From Methanobrevibacter sp. (GTDB taxonomy: Archaea > Methanobacteriota > Methanobacteria > Methanobacteriales > Methanobacteriaceae), in the NCBI GenBank assembly GCA_017553445.1, contig JAFZMD010000037.1, positions 1 to 64,000 on the forward strand: a stretch of DNA of 64,000 bases, given 5' to 3'. Below are positions 55,881 to 64,000 of this stretch, in pieces. The notes under the pieces were generated by a model. The model made no database searches. It saw only the letters and a program-made list of their open reading frames with translations, and was not told the DNA's origin. The translations under genes were made by a program, and so were the position numbers. Each line of letters opens with the position of its first letter. Position 1 is the stretch's first letter.

Positions 55881-56570
55881 TTAAATTTTTAAACTTCCGA
55901 TATAGGCATATCCTTTTATATCGGATTTATTTTTAAATTCAAATTGGAATGTATCTTTGTTTGAAACATACAAATGTGCAAGAGCTATTCCAATGTCAAT
56001 ATCATTCCATTTGCCAACTATTTTTCTTTTTACAATATTGTGCTTTACTTTAAAGACATCATATCCTTCTTCTGTATGTTTAAAGTACCATGGCTGTAAG
56101 TTAATTGCTGATGGGGCTAGCTGTGCTGCTTTTAGCTTTTCATCTTCTGCATCAGATATTTTGGATAGGCTTTTTCTTTTGAATCCACTAATATCTCTTT
56201 TCAGGTCATTTGATTTTCCAAAGGATATTAAAATTACAAATTCCGGATTTTTCTTTTTAACGGAACCCATTCCAACCCAACAACTTCCAATATTTAGGCT
56301 TTGCATGTAAAGTGAAAGCTGCTGGAAGATGAATCCAACATTAAGTCCATAGTTTTCCTTTTTCTCAGAGTAGATTGCAAGATAATATGGTGCGCTCCAC
56401 ATTGTCTTTATAGACACTTCATCTTTAGTTAAGACTTTATAGGAATAGCAGATTTCTGAAATCAATGGCTTAACGTTTGACATAAATTCATGAATTGGAG
56501 TCATATCAATTTCATCATCCAAATACTTTCTGCAGGATTTTCTTTTGTATATTTGGCTTGCCAGATCCAT
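55881..56570 (-). CDS. Nitroreductase-family protein
   Basis: This 229-residue protein has the nitroreductase start DLASQIYKRKSCRKYLDDEI and the mid-section NVGFIFQQLSLYMQSLNIGSCWVGMG. The C-terminal half (LAPSAINLQPWYFKHTEEGY, KWNDIDIGIALAHLYVS) fits the TM-nitroreductase-like group. Such proteins bind FMN and use NAD(P)H or F420H2-type donors. The substrate is unknown. It ends convergently with the CapA gene. A small conserved gene lies 2 bases upstream in the same direction. Confidence 0.85.
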   Translation of the reverse strand: MDLASQIYKRKSCRKYLDDEIDMTPIHEFMSNVKPLISEICYSYKVLTKDEVSIKTMWSAPYYLAIYSEKKENYGLNVGFIFQQLSLYMQSLNIGSCWVGMGSVKKKNPEFVILISFGKSNDLKRDISGFKRKSLSKISDAEDEKLKAAQLAPSAINLQPWYFKHTEEGYDVFKVKHNIVKRKIVGKWNDIDIGIALAHLYVSNKDTFQFEFKNKSDIKGYAYIGSLKI

Positions 56571-56571
56571 T

Positions 56572-56949
56572 TTACCATTTCCTTTTCGCTATTGCTTTGA
56601 GGCGTTTTTTCTCAATATCCTTTCGTTTATCTGATTGATATTTCTTCTTTTGGCGATTGGTTGCAGTTTGAAAATTGGGCATTATTGTAACTAAATCAAT
56701 CGTGTTTTCATGACATGCAAAGATTAATTTCAATTCTTTATAATCCTTATTTGCCGGAGCTTCATATATTACTTCATATTCGTTGTTTCCATTTTTTTCA
56801 TATCTCAATGGCTCTTCATACATTACACAATCAACAATGTAGTCTCTTTTAATTCCATTATCTGATAATCTTTGGTTAAAGTGGGTATTTTCAAAGCACC
56901 AGTCAATACTTTCGGTATCTCCAAGAATAAATTTGTCAAAAACTTTCAT
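56572..56949 (-). CDS. Small basic protein resembling DUF4258-type domains
   Basis: This is a 125-residue protein with TESIDWCFENTHFNQRLSDNGI, YIVDCVMYEEPLRYEKNG and ELKLIFACHENTIDLVTIMP, followed by a very basic tail (RQKKKYQSDKRKDIEKKRLK). The core resembles DUF4258/MqsA-toxin-partner-like domains in pattern, but this is weak. A nucleic-acid-binding role is possible because of the tail. ATG 56949 is chosen; GTG 56952 is adjacent. It probably shares a transcript with the nitroreductase gene. Confidence 0.6.
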   Translation of the reverse strand: MKVFDKFILGDTESIDWCFENTHFNQRLSDNGIKRDYIVDCVMYEEPLRYEKNGNNEYEVIYEAPANKDYKELKLIFACHENTIDLVTIMPNFQTATNRQKKKYQSDKRKDIEKKRLKAIAKRKW

Positions 56950-57169
56950 CACTATTAACTTATATTCCGGATTTTATAAATGTATTGTTTTTCCCTCTGC
57001 CATTATAATAGTAATATTACTTTATTTTATCATATAAAAAAGTAATATTCTTTAAAAATTGTAGTAAATCAATTTAAATGGTTTTTATTATATATTATAT
57101 ATGTGTTGCATATTATTATTAAAGTTATCTAGTTTAATTATTTAAGTGTAAAAATTTAAACATTAATAT

Positions 57170-58621
57170 ATGAGTGAAAAAGCACAATGGGATTCATCTT
57201 TATCATTTATTTTCGCAATGATTGGGGCTGCCGTAGGTTTAGGCAACATTTGGCGTTTCAGTTATGTGCTTTATTCTAATGGAGGAGGATCATTTTTCAT
57301 CCCATACTTCATTGCAATTGCTATAATGGGTATTCCATTTTTAATATTGGAGTATGGTGTTGGATTTAGTTTTAAAGACTCATTTTCCAATATTTTAAAG
57401 AAAGTTAATCCCAAATTTGAGATTATTGCATGGATTTTAGTATCCTTTGTTTTTGTAGTGGTTATTTATTATATGGTTATTTTGAGCTGGGATTTGGTAT
57501 ATCTGTTGTCTAGCTTTACTTTTGGATGGGGAACAGATACGGTACATTATTTCACCCATGTTGTTGGTGGAAGCTCTAATTTAGATACAGCAGGATTTTT
57601 ACTCATTCCAACAACTGTTGGTGTAGTTATATTATGGGTAATACTGTGGTTTATTTCCCATAAGGATGTTGATAAGGGAATCGGTAAGTTTTCAAAGGTT
57701 TTAATCCCTGCATTATTTGTTATAATGGGATTTATTGTAATTTATGCTTTAACATTGCCTGGTGCAGAAATTGGAATTAATACTCTATTGACTCCAGACT
57801 GGTCTAAATTATTGGATGTAAATATTTGGCTTGCAGCATTTGCTCAAATTATTTTCTCATTGAGTATGGGGCAGGCGATTGCAGTTACTTATGCAAGTTA
57901 TCTGCCTGAAAACTCACGTTTAACGGATAATGTATTAATAGTTGTAGCATCAAATTCTTTATTTGAAATATTTACAGCATTTGGTGTATTCTCTATTTTG
58001 GGGTTCATGTCAAAGAGTGTAGGAACTCCAATGATTGAGTTAATTACTGAAGGAACCGGTTTGATTTTTATTGTTTTTCCTATGATATTTAATATAATGG
58101 GACCTATTGGAAGAATCATTGCTCCATTGTTATTCTTAGCTATTCTGTTTGCGGGAGTTACTTCTGCTTTGGGATTTTTCGAACCGATGTTAAATTCATT
58201 TTCGGCTAAGTTAAATATGTCCCGTAAAAAGGCAGCAACAATACTGTCAGTTGTTGGATGCATATTTTCATTGATGTTAACAACAGGAATCAGCAGCTAT
58301 CTGGTTGGTATTATCGATTCATTTGTTAATGAGTTTGGAATATTGCTTTTGATAGGAGTTCAGTGTATTATTTTTGCATGGTTCTATGGTCTTGATCATT
58401 TTGTACCTATCTTAAATGAACATGGACTTTTAAAAGTAGGAAAAATATGGAAAACTATTATTAAATACATATTGCCAATATTTTTAATTTTAATTTGGGT
58501 AATTGGTATTTTACAGTTATTTGGAAATGCACAAATGTTTGAATTAATGGTTGATTCCATAATTATAGTTGGTGTTATTGTAGTTAGTTTTGTTTTAACT
58601 AGAACTAAATCAACTAAATAA
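57170..58621 (+). CDS. Sodium-dependent neurotransmitter-symporter (NSS/SNF) family transporter
   Basis: This is a sodium-coupled amino-acid-type transporter of LeuT fold. The 483 residues give about 11-12 helices. Helix 1 carries the sodium site GLGNIWRFSYVLYSNGGGSFF. Helix 6 has SLSMGQAIAVTYASYLP, and helix 8 LFAGVTSALGFFEPM. The solute is probably an amino acid but cannot be read from the sequence. No ribosome binding site stands before ATG 57170; a TATA-like run lies upstream, so the transcript may be leaderless or nearly so. Confidence 0.92.
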   Translation: MSEKAQWDSSLSFIFAMIGAAVGLGNIWRFSYVLYSNGGGSFFIPYFIAIAIMGIPFLILEYGVGFSFKDSFSNILKKVNPKFEIIAWILVSFVFVVVIYYMVILSWDLVYLLSSFTFGWGTDTVHYFTHVVGGSSNLDTAGFLLIPTTVGVVILWVILWFISHKDVDKGIGKFSKVLIPALFVIMGFIVIYALTLPGAEIGINTLLTPDWSKLLDVNIWLAAFAQIIFSLSMGQAIAVTYASYLPENSRLTDNVLIVVASNSLFEIFTAFGVFSILGFMSKSVGTPMIELITEGTGLIFIVFPMIFNIMGPIGRIIAPLLFLAILFAGVTSALGFFEPMLNSFSAKLNMSRKKAATILSVVGCIFSLMLTTGISSYLVGIIDSFVNEFGILLLIGVQCIIFAWFYGLDHFVPILNEHGLLKVGKIWKTIIKYILPIFLILIWVIGILQLFGNAQMFELMVDSIIIVGVIVVSFVLTRTKSTK

Positions 58622-58652
58622 TATATAATTTAAATAGTAAAAAGAGTGGGAT

Positions 58653-58678
58653 AATTAGCCATGTAATAATGGCTAATT
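58653..58678. terminator. Bidirectional terminator between the NSS transporter and dnaJ
   Basis: AATTAGCCAT at 58653-58662 and ATGGCTAATT at 58669-58678 form a perfect 10-bp stem with a 6-base loop. It covers the end of dnaJ on the minus strand, where a T-run follows, and stands 31 bases after the transporter stop. Confidence 0.6.
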
Positions 58679-59815
58679 GAATACTTCCTTGAATTTATCT
58701 TTTAAGCCTTTTTCAACGTGTTTTATTTCTTCTCCGCTGACTTCGGCGAATTGGGTTAATAAATCTTTTTGTTTTGAGTTTAATTTTTTAGGAACAACGA
58801 CTGTTACAGTAACATAGAGGTTTCCTCTTGCTTGATGCCTTACGGAATTCATTCCTTGACCTTTTAATTTAAAAACGGTTCCGCTTTGGGTTCCAGGACT
58901 TATTTTAAACTCTACTTCCTTACCTTCAATTGTTGGAATGCTTATAATGTCACCTAATGCTGCTTGAGGGAAACTGATTTGCTGTTCGAAGTATAGGTGA
59001 TCCCCTTCACGTTCAAACTGTTTATTTCTTTTGATGTGAACGGATACTATAAGATCCCCTTCAAGACCTTCTGCTTCACCGCAGTTTCCTTCACCAGATA
59101 CCCTTAAGTGATTTCCTTCATCAACACCTTCTGGTATTTCGAGTTTAATAGTTTTAGTTTTTCTAATGCTTCCTTTTCCATGACATTCTTCACAGGGGTC
59201 GGTAATTATTTTACCTGTTCCTCCACATTGGCGGCATGGCCTGACATTCACCATTTGACCTAAAAATGTGTTGCTCACTTCTTTTATCTGGCCTGTACCA
59301 TTACATGTTGGACAGGTTTGAGGATCATGGCCAGGTTTTGACTTTGAACCGTTACATGTTGGACAAAGTTCACTTCTTGTGACTTTAATTTCTTTTTCAC
59401 AACCATTGAAAGCTTCTTCAAGAGTTATTTGAACATCAGTGTAAATATCGGATCCTCTTTGTGGTCCAGTTCTGCCTCTTGAGCGTGAACCTCCACCAAA
59501 ACCGAATAAATCGAAGATATTACCAATATCAAATCCTTGGAATATGTCATCAAAGTTTACATTTTGATAGAAGTCTTCAGCGGTAAATCCTTCCATTCCT
59601 GCATGACCGAATTGATCGTATCTTTGACGTTTTTCATCGTCAGACAATACTGCATAAGCTTCACTTATTTCCTTGAATTTTTCTTCGGAACCTTCTTCTT
59701 CACTTACATCGGGATGGTATTTCATAGCTAATTTACGATAAGCTTTTTTAATTTCCTTTTCATCAGCTGTTTTATCGACTCCAAGGACTTCGTAGTAATC
59801 TCGCTTGTCTGCCAT
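58673..59815 (-). CDS. dnaJ: Chaperone DnaJ
   Basis: DnaJ stimulates DnaK. The 380 residues comprise the J domain with HPD ([11 protein letters not shown]), a Gly/Phe region, four zinc-finger CxxCxGxG repeats ([45 protein letters not shown]) and the C-terminal substrate domain. A GGTGAA site stands before the ATG. It is the third gene of the grpE-dnaK-dnaJ set, separated from dnaK by 132 bases. Bacterial-type DnaK systems were gained by some archaea by transfer. Confidence 0.97.
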   Translation of the reverse strand: MADKRDYYEVLGVDKTADEKEIKKAYRKLAMKYHPDVSEEEGSEEKFKEISEAYAVLSDDEKRQRYDQFGHAGMEGFTAEDFYQNVNFDDIFQGFDIGNIFDLFGFGGGSRSRGRTGPQRGSDIYTDVQITLEEAFNGCEKEIKVTRSELCPTCNGSKSKPGHDPQTCPTCNGTGQIKEVSNTFLGQMVNVRPCRQCGGTGKIITDPCEECHGKGSIRKTKTIKLEIPEGVDEGNHLRVSGEGNCGEAEGLEGDLIVSVHIKRNKQFEREGDHLYFEQQISFPQAALGDIISIPTIEGKEVEFKISPGTQSGTVFKLKGQGMNSVRHQARGNLYVTVTVVVPKKLNSKQKDLLTQFAEVSGEEIKHVEKGLKDKFKEVFN

Positions 59816-59947
59816 TTATTCACCTTGAAATTTCTTTAGAAAAATTAGATAAAAAAATAAAAATGTTTCATCTCATCGTTAGTTTATTTTTTTTATTGAT
59901 TCTGATTCTGATTACCTACATCAGAGATAAAACATTTATTTATAAAT

Positions 59948-61831
59948 CTAATCCTCTTTTACTTTGTAATCCGCATCGATTGTGTCATCATCATCTGCAG
60001 GTGCATCTTGGGCTCCGGCATTTGGATCTTGTCCGGCTGCTTGCTGAGCTTGTGCTTCAGCCTGTGCCTGTTGATATATTTTTGCACCGATTTCTTGGAT
60101 TACTTTTTCTAATTCTTCGGTTTTTGATTTGATAGCTTCGATATCTTCTCCAGCTATGAGTTCTCTTAACTCACCAACTAATTTTTCTACATTTGATTTT
60201 TCATCTTCAGATACTTTGTCTCCAAGTTCGTCTAATGTTTTTTCAGATGTGTAAATTAATGAGTCTGCATTGTTTCTAACTTCAATTTCTTCTTGTTTTT
60301 TCTTATCTGCTTCAGCGTTCATTTCGGCTTCTTTGATTTTTTGTTCGATTTCTTCATCAGATAATTTGGTTGAAGAAGTAATTGTTATAGCTTGTTCTTT
60401 ACCGGTTCCTTTATCTTTTGCAGTTACATTGATAATACCGTTTGCATCAATATCAAAGGTTACTTCAATTTGTGGAACACCTCTTGGTGCAGGTGGAATT
60501 CCAACTAATTGGAAACGGCCTAATGATGTATTGTCTGCAGCCATTCTTCTTTCACCTTGTAATACATTAATGTCTACAGATGGCTGGTTATCTGCTGCAG
60601 TTGAAAAGATTTGGCTTTTCTTGGTAGGAATAGTGGTATTTCTTTCAATTAATGTGGTTGATACTCCACCTAATGTTTCAATACCTAAGGATAATGGAGT
60701 TACATCTAAAAGAACTAAGTCTTTGATTTCTCCTGCCAATACTCCTCCTTGGATAGCTGCTCCCATGGATACACATTCCATTGGGTCGATTCCTCTTTCA
60801 ACTGGTTTGCCTATGAATTTTTCAACGTATGCCTGTACACATGGCATTCTGGTAGGTCCACCAACTAAGATAATTTTATCAATTTCACTTTTGCTCATTT
60901 TAGCATCATCTAGAGCTTGTTGCATTGGTTTACCTGATTTTTGAACAATTCCATCAACTAATTCTTCTAATTTGGCTCTGGTTAAGCTTTCAATTAAGTT
61001 TTTAGGAGTTCCATCAGTTCCCATTGCAATGAATGGTAAGTTAACTTCAGTAGTTAATGTAGTTGATAATTCGATTTTTGCTTTTTCAGCAGCTTCTCTT
61101 AATCTTTGTACTGCTTGATCGTTATCTCTTAAGTCAATTCCTTCTTTTGCTTTAAATTCATCAGCCAAGTAATTGAGTAATACATTATCCATATCGGTAC
61201 CACCAAGTTGAGTGTCCCCACTAGTGGATTTTACTTCAAATACTCCGCCACCGAATTCCATAATTGTTACGTCTAAGGTACCTCCACCTAAATCGTAAAC
61301 CATAATATTAATGTCATCATCATCCTGTTTGTCAAGACCATATGCTAGGCTTGCTGCGGTAGGTTCGTTAACAAGTCTTACAACATCCAATCCTGCAATT
61401 GTACCTGCATCTTTGGTTGCGGTTCTTTGATTGTCATCAAAGTAAGCTGGTACGGTAATGACAGCTTTTTCAATTGGTTCGCCTAAGAATGTTTCAGCAT
61501 CCTTTTTGATTTTTTGCAAGATGAATGCTGAGATTTCTTGTGGTGAGTATTGTTTTCCGTTTGCGGTTACTTTTTTATCAGTACCCATTAATCTTTTAAT
61601 TGCACTGATAGTGTTTTCTGGGTTTGTTACTGCTTGTCTTCTTGCGGGTTCACCAACTAACATTTGTCCGTCTTCAGTAAACGCAACATAACTTGGGAAT
61701 GATTTACCGTATTGACTTGCTCCTTCTGCTGAAGGGATTGTGGTTGGTTTTCCTCCGACAAGTACTGATGCTGCTGAGTTACTTGTACCTAAGTCGATTC
61801 CAATAATTTTTTCTTTTTTATTATCTGACAT
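59948..61831 (-). CDS. dnaK: Chaperone DnaK (Hsp70)
   Basis: This 627-residue Hsp70 binds unfolded peptides under ATP control. It has [15 protein letters not shown], the phosphate-binding [16 protein letters not shown], the adenosine-binding [15 protein letters not shown], and the substrate-binding domain [13 protein letters not shown]. The C-terminal lid is Gln/Ala-rich ([20 protein letters not shown]) and ends with an acidic tail. ATG 61831 follows GGTGAT; four upstream in-frame codons lack support. It lies between grpE and dnaJ. Confidence 0.97.
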   Translation of the reverse strand: MSDNKKEKIIGIDLGTSNSAASVLVGGKPTTIPSAEGASQYGKSFPSYVAFTEDGQMLVGEPARRQAVTNPENTISAIKRLMGTDKKVTANGKQYSPQEISAFILQKIKKDAETFLGEPIEKAVITVPAYFDDNQRTATKDAGTIAGLDVVRLVNEPTAASLAYGLDKQDDDDINIMVYDLGGGTLDVTIMEFGGGVFEVKSTSGDTQLGGTDMDNVLLNYLADEFKAKEGIDLRDNDQAVQRLREAAEKAKIELSTTLTTEVNLPFIAMGTDGTPKNLIESLTRAKLEELVDGIVQKSGKPMQQALDDAKMSKSEIDKIILVGGPTRMPCVQAYVEKFIGKPVERGIDPMECVSMGAAIQGGVLAGEIKDLVLLDVTPLSLGIETLGGVSTTLIERNTTIPTKKSQIFSTAADNQPSVDINVLQGERRMAADNTSLGRFQLVGIPPAPRGVPQIEVTFDIDANGIINVTAKDKGTGKEQAITITSSTKLSDEEIEQKIKEAEMNAEADKKKQEEIEVRNNADSLIYTSEKTLDELGDKVSEDEKSNVEKLVGELRELIAGEDIEAIKSKTEELEKVIQEIGAKIYQQAQAEAQAQQAAGQDPNAGAQDAPADDDDTIDADYKVKED

Positions 61832-61876
61832 AATTATCACCAATTTTTTAATTATTTAATAATTTAATAAACTTGA

Positions 61877-62428
61877 TTATTTTTTACAAACGATTACTTT
61901 TGAGTATTTTAAAACTTTATCTTTATACATGTATCCTTTCATTAATTCTTCTATAATATATCCGTTTTCAACATCTTCACTGTCTTGAACCATTAATGCT
62001 TCATGTTTGTTCAAATCGAATTTTTCTCCTTTTGCAGGAATCTCTTCAACTCCTTCTTTAGTTAAGACGTCTGTAAATTTATTATAGATTAACTCAATGC
62101 CTTCTCTGAAATCTTCATCATTTTCAATTGTAAGGGATCTTTCAAGGTCTTCATAACAATCAAGGAATTCTTTTATAAGATTTTCATTTGCAAATTTTAC
62201 AATTTCAACATTTCTTTTATCTGTAATTTTTTTGAAATTTTCAAAATCTGCCTGAAGTCTTTGAGATAATGAAACGTATTCTTGGGTTTCGCCTTCTTGT
62301 TTTTCGAGGTCTTCCTTTAGGGAAGCTATCTCTTCATCTTTTTTGGCTAACTCCTCAAGAAGTTTATCATATTCCTCTTGAATATCTATTTTTTCTTCAA
62401 CTTCTTCTTCTTTTTTCTTTTTTGCCAT
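61877..62428 (-). CDS. grpE: Nucleotide exchange factor GrpE
   Basis: GrpE releases ADP from DnaK. The 183 residues have an acidic coiled-coil N-terminus (DIQEEYDKLLEELAKKDEEI), LQADFENFKKITDKR, LLIKEFLDCYEDLERSL-like helices, and the beta-domain GEKFDLNKHEALMVQDSEDVENG. AGGTGAG precedes the ATG. It is the first gene of the chaperone set and faces an HTH regulator gene. Confidence 0.95.
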   Translation of the reverse strand: MAKKKKEEEVEEKIDIQEEYDKLLEELAKKDEEIASLKEDLEKQEGETQEYVSLSQRLQADFENFKKITDKRNVEIVKFANENLIKEFLDCYEDLERSLTIENDEDFREGIELIYNKFTDVLTKEGVEEIPAKGEKFDLNKHEALMVQDSEDVENGYIIEELMKGYMYKDKVLKYSKVIVCKK

Positions 62429-62591
62429 TAACTCACCTTTTTTGTTATTAAAAACTCTTTGTAATAACTCCAGTAGAGAATTACTATTTTTGTACTTTAA
62501 ATATTTAGTTTTTAGGAATTTATGGACATATAGGAAAATGGTTCATCTTTTAAGAGTTATTACTCTGAGTTTTTTGAAACCAAATATTAAA

Positions 62592-62641
62592 GTAACAAAA
62601 AGTTATCTTTCTCCTACATTATTATAGTAACAAAAGGTTAT
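62592..62641. promoter_or_regulatory. Two copies of GTAACAAAA(A/G)GTTAT in the grpE/regulator spacer
   Basis: GTAACAAAAAGTTAT at 62592-62606 and GTAACAAAAGGTTAT at 62627-62641 differ by one base and are 35 bases apart. Each is a partial inverted repeat (GTAAC...GTTAT). The second overlaps a TATA-like run (TTATATAAA, 62638-62646) of the regulator gene. They are candidate operators for the regulator encoded next to them. Confidence 0.55.
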
Positions 62642-62668
62642 ATAAAGGTTTCGATATAATGTATAATC

Positions 62669-63241
62669 ATGACTGATACAAATGATATTAAGAAAAATGC
62701 CAAGTTCCAAAATAGAGGTAATTCTTCCTCAGACACTATAGAAATAAGAGGAAATTACGGAAGTGACATTGGTAAGATAGATAAAGAAGATATTTTAGAT
62801 GTAATGGGATGTAAGACAAGAAGAGATATCATTGACCTCTTAAGACAGGAACCAATGTTTGTAAGTGAAATTTCAAATGAACTGAATGTTGGACAAAAAG
62901 CAGTAATTGCACACTTGAGGGCAATGGAAGAAGTAGGTATTTTAAACTCTTCCTATAAAAAGATATTGAGGGGAAGACCGCGTAAATACTATGATTTGGA
63001 TAATGAGGTTACTATACAGATAACAATTAATAAAAACTCATTTGATGTAAACTTCCAAGATTCTCGTGACACATTACAATTGCCGTCTGGTGATGAATGG
63101 TCTAAATTATTAGATATTGAAAAAAGATTAGATAATGGTCAAATGGAAGCTCTTGAAGAATTAAAAAATCAAATCAGATTATATGATAATCTAAAAGCAA
63201 GAGCGGAATATATGCTTGAGAGAACATTAAAAAATAGATAA
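62669..63241 (+). CDS. ArsR-like winged-helix transcriptional regulator
   Basis: This is a 190-residue DNA-binding protein. After about 40 charged residues the winged helix begins: DVMGCKTRRDIIDLLRQEP, then FVSEISNELNVGQKAVIAHLRAMEEVG (recognition helix) and the wing LRGRPRKYYDL. A C-terminal part (EALEELKNQIRLYDNLKARAEYML) is a helical, probably dimerising region. No metal-binding Cys pattern is visible. It faces grpE-dnaK-dnaJ and may be their heat-stress repressor, as Phr/HSR1 in other archaea. There is no ribosome binding site before ATG 62669, and the TATA box lies about 25 bases upstream, so the mRNA should be leaderless. Confidence 0.85.
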   Translation: MTDTNDIKKNAKFQNRGNSSSDTIEIRGNYGSDIGKIDKEDILDVMGCKTRRDIIDLLRQEPMFVSEISNELNVGQKAVIAHLRAMEEVGILNSSYKKILRGRPRKYYDLDNEVTIQITINKNSFDVNFQDSRDTLQLPSGDEWSKLLDIEKRLDNGQMEALEELKNQIRLYDNLKARAEYMLERTLKNR

Positions 63242-63310
63242 TTTTATTAATTTGTATTAGTTATACTCTTTTTTCTCTTTTTTTTAAAAGATGATTTTAC
63301 ATTTTAAACA

Positions 63311-64000
63311 TCAAACATTTCTTGTTTTTGCAACTATTGCTTGACCTAGGCTCACTGAACCGTCTCCACAACATGTATTTTTATGTTGTATAAAATTATA
63401 ATCGTTTGATTCAATATAATTTTTAACGGCATTGGTTATTGCTTCATTGTAGAATACTCCGCCTGTAGCTCCAATGGTTTTTATTCCTTTTTTATCTGCT
63501 GCTTGGATTGCAAGTTCGCTTAATCCATTAGCTATAGTTTTTTGAGCCGCATTTGCAATGTCAGCTTTTTTATGTCCGTCTAAATAAAGTTTTACAGCTT
63601 CTTCTAATATTTCACTAGTTTTCAATTCATTTTTTTCAATAATTAACGGCAATTCCAGTTCTGTTGTTGAATAATATGCGGCTGATTCCAGTTTCATTGA
63701 TGCTTCTCCTTCATATGTTCGTTCATTACATATTTCTAATGCAGCAGAAACTGAATCCAGAACTCTACCAGTACTTGTGGTTATGCCAACATTAATGTCT
63801 GCTTCAAGTTGTTTAAATATGTTTTTAATTTCCATTTCTCCATATTTGAAGTATTTGATATAATTTTTAATTAATTCTTCATTATTTAAAATACTTAAAA
63901 GCATACGTATAGGATATTTTGTTGCAAGGTCTCCTCCAGGCATTTTTTGCCTTTCCAAATGTCCCATTCTTTCATAGTTTTTAATGTCAGTATAGAGGAT
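63311..64000 (-). CDS. hypF: Carbamoyltransferase HypF, C-terminal part (N-terminus outside the window)
   Basis: The frame is open from the window edge through ILYTDIKNYERMGHLERQKM to the stop at 63311, so the gene continues upstream. Segments PGGDLATKYPIRMLL, STGRVLDSVSAALEICNERTYEGEASMKLE and GVFYNEAITNAVKNYI, and the end CCGDGSVSLGQAIVA, match the C-terminal Kae1-like domain of HypF. HypF makes the thiocyanate group for the cyanide ligands of [NiFe]-hydrogenases. This fits a hydrogenotrophic methanogen. Confidence 0.92.
   Translation of the reverse strand: MLYTDIKNYERMGHLERQKMPGGDLATKYPIRMLLSILNNEELIKNYIKYFKYGEMEIKNIFKQLEADINVGITTSTGRVLDSVSAALEICNERTYEGEASMKLESAAYYSTTELELPLIIEKNELKTSEILEEAVKLYLDGHKKADIANAAQKTIANGLSELAIQAADKKGIKTIGATGGVFYNEAITNAVKNYIESNDYNFIQHKNTCCGDGSVSLGQAIVAKTRNV

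Noticed and set aside
60270-60944. A 224-codon open frame opposite dnaK
   Set aside because: It lies fully inside a certain gene and its Ser/Leu/Ile-rich sequence is typical of antisense shadows.

Overview
The window looks like a chromosomal piece of a formate- and CO2-using methanogenic archaeon of the genus Methanobrevibacter or a close relative in Methanobacteriales. The signs are low GC with long AT-rich intergenic stretches, archaeal information-processing genes (TBP, eIF6, L39e, L31e, LX/L18Ae, S19e, Rnp4, PDCD5-like, prefoldin alpha, FEN-1, AglB), methanogenesis genes (fwd operon, F420-type formate dehydrogenase), a coenzyme B pathway pair (aksA/hacA-like), large adhesin-like surface proteins, and GGAGGTGA-type ribosome binding sites often followed by TTG or GTG starts. 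No phage, CRISPR array or rRNA was seen.

Layout. 1-5.7 kb: envelope genes, namely a truncated adhesin-like gene on the minus strand, a beta-helix surface protein, and a three-gene membrane cassette (DUF2162-like, MotA/TolQ/ExbB, DUF2149-like). 6-10.2 kb: fdhC-fdhA-fdhB. 10.4-12.3 kb: the minus-strand pair mobB-moaA. 12.7-19.1 kb: an HTH-ferredoxin gene followed by fwdFGDBAC. 19.1-19.8 kb: two small paralogues. 19.8-22.9 kb: nrpR and glnA, with an NrpR-type operator in front of glnA. 23-25.3 kb: a ThiF-like protein, a ferredoxin-fused aldo/keto reductase and an intron-containing elongator tRNA-Met. 25.4-27.1 kb: a lone tnpB with two copies of an end hairpin. 27.1-33.6 kb: ahcY, a DUF2119-like protein, fen, a DUF98 protein, hacA-like, aksA, and a frameshifted CYTH-domain gene. 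33.8-43.3 kb: tbp, serB with a coiled-coil extension, a tiny zinc-ribbon gene, topA, aglB, drg and an AK6-like kinase. 43.6-47.6 kb: an RNA-processing and ribosomal operon. 47.7-52.9 kb: two surface proteins that appear to start with AUU. 53.1-58.6 kb: ftsY, a CapA-like gene, a nitroreductase, a small conserved gene and an NSS transporter. 58.6-63.2 kb: grpE-dnaK-dnaJ facing an HTH regulator. The right edge holds the C-terminal part of hypF.

How the genes fit together. The 6-19 kb part is a molybdopterin-centred energy island. FdhC imports formate, and FdhAB oxidises it to CO2 with reduction of F420. MobB and MoaA make the pterin cofactor, and Fwd fixes CO2 onto methanofuran as the first step of methanogenesis. 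The intergenic region between mobB and the HTH-ferredoxin gene carries two near-identical 19-bp perfect palindromes, one on each side, which suggests joint control of cofactor synthesis and the enzyme that needs the cofactor. The glnA region is a textbook NrpR circuit. The heat-shock genes face a regulator gene across a pair of repeated sites.

The most interesting observations are the paired palindromes with the HTH-ferredoxin protein, a MobB with a triplicated C-terminal module, the twin AUU starts, the possible frameshifting in the CYTH gene, the two end hairpins around tnpB, and palindromes at the fdhC promoter and between convergent genes. All function calls come from reading the sequence and from recalled family knowledge; no database search was run.
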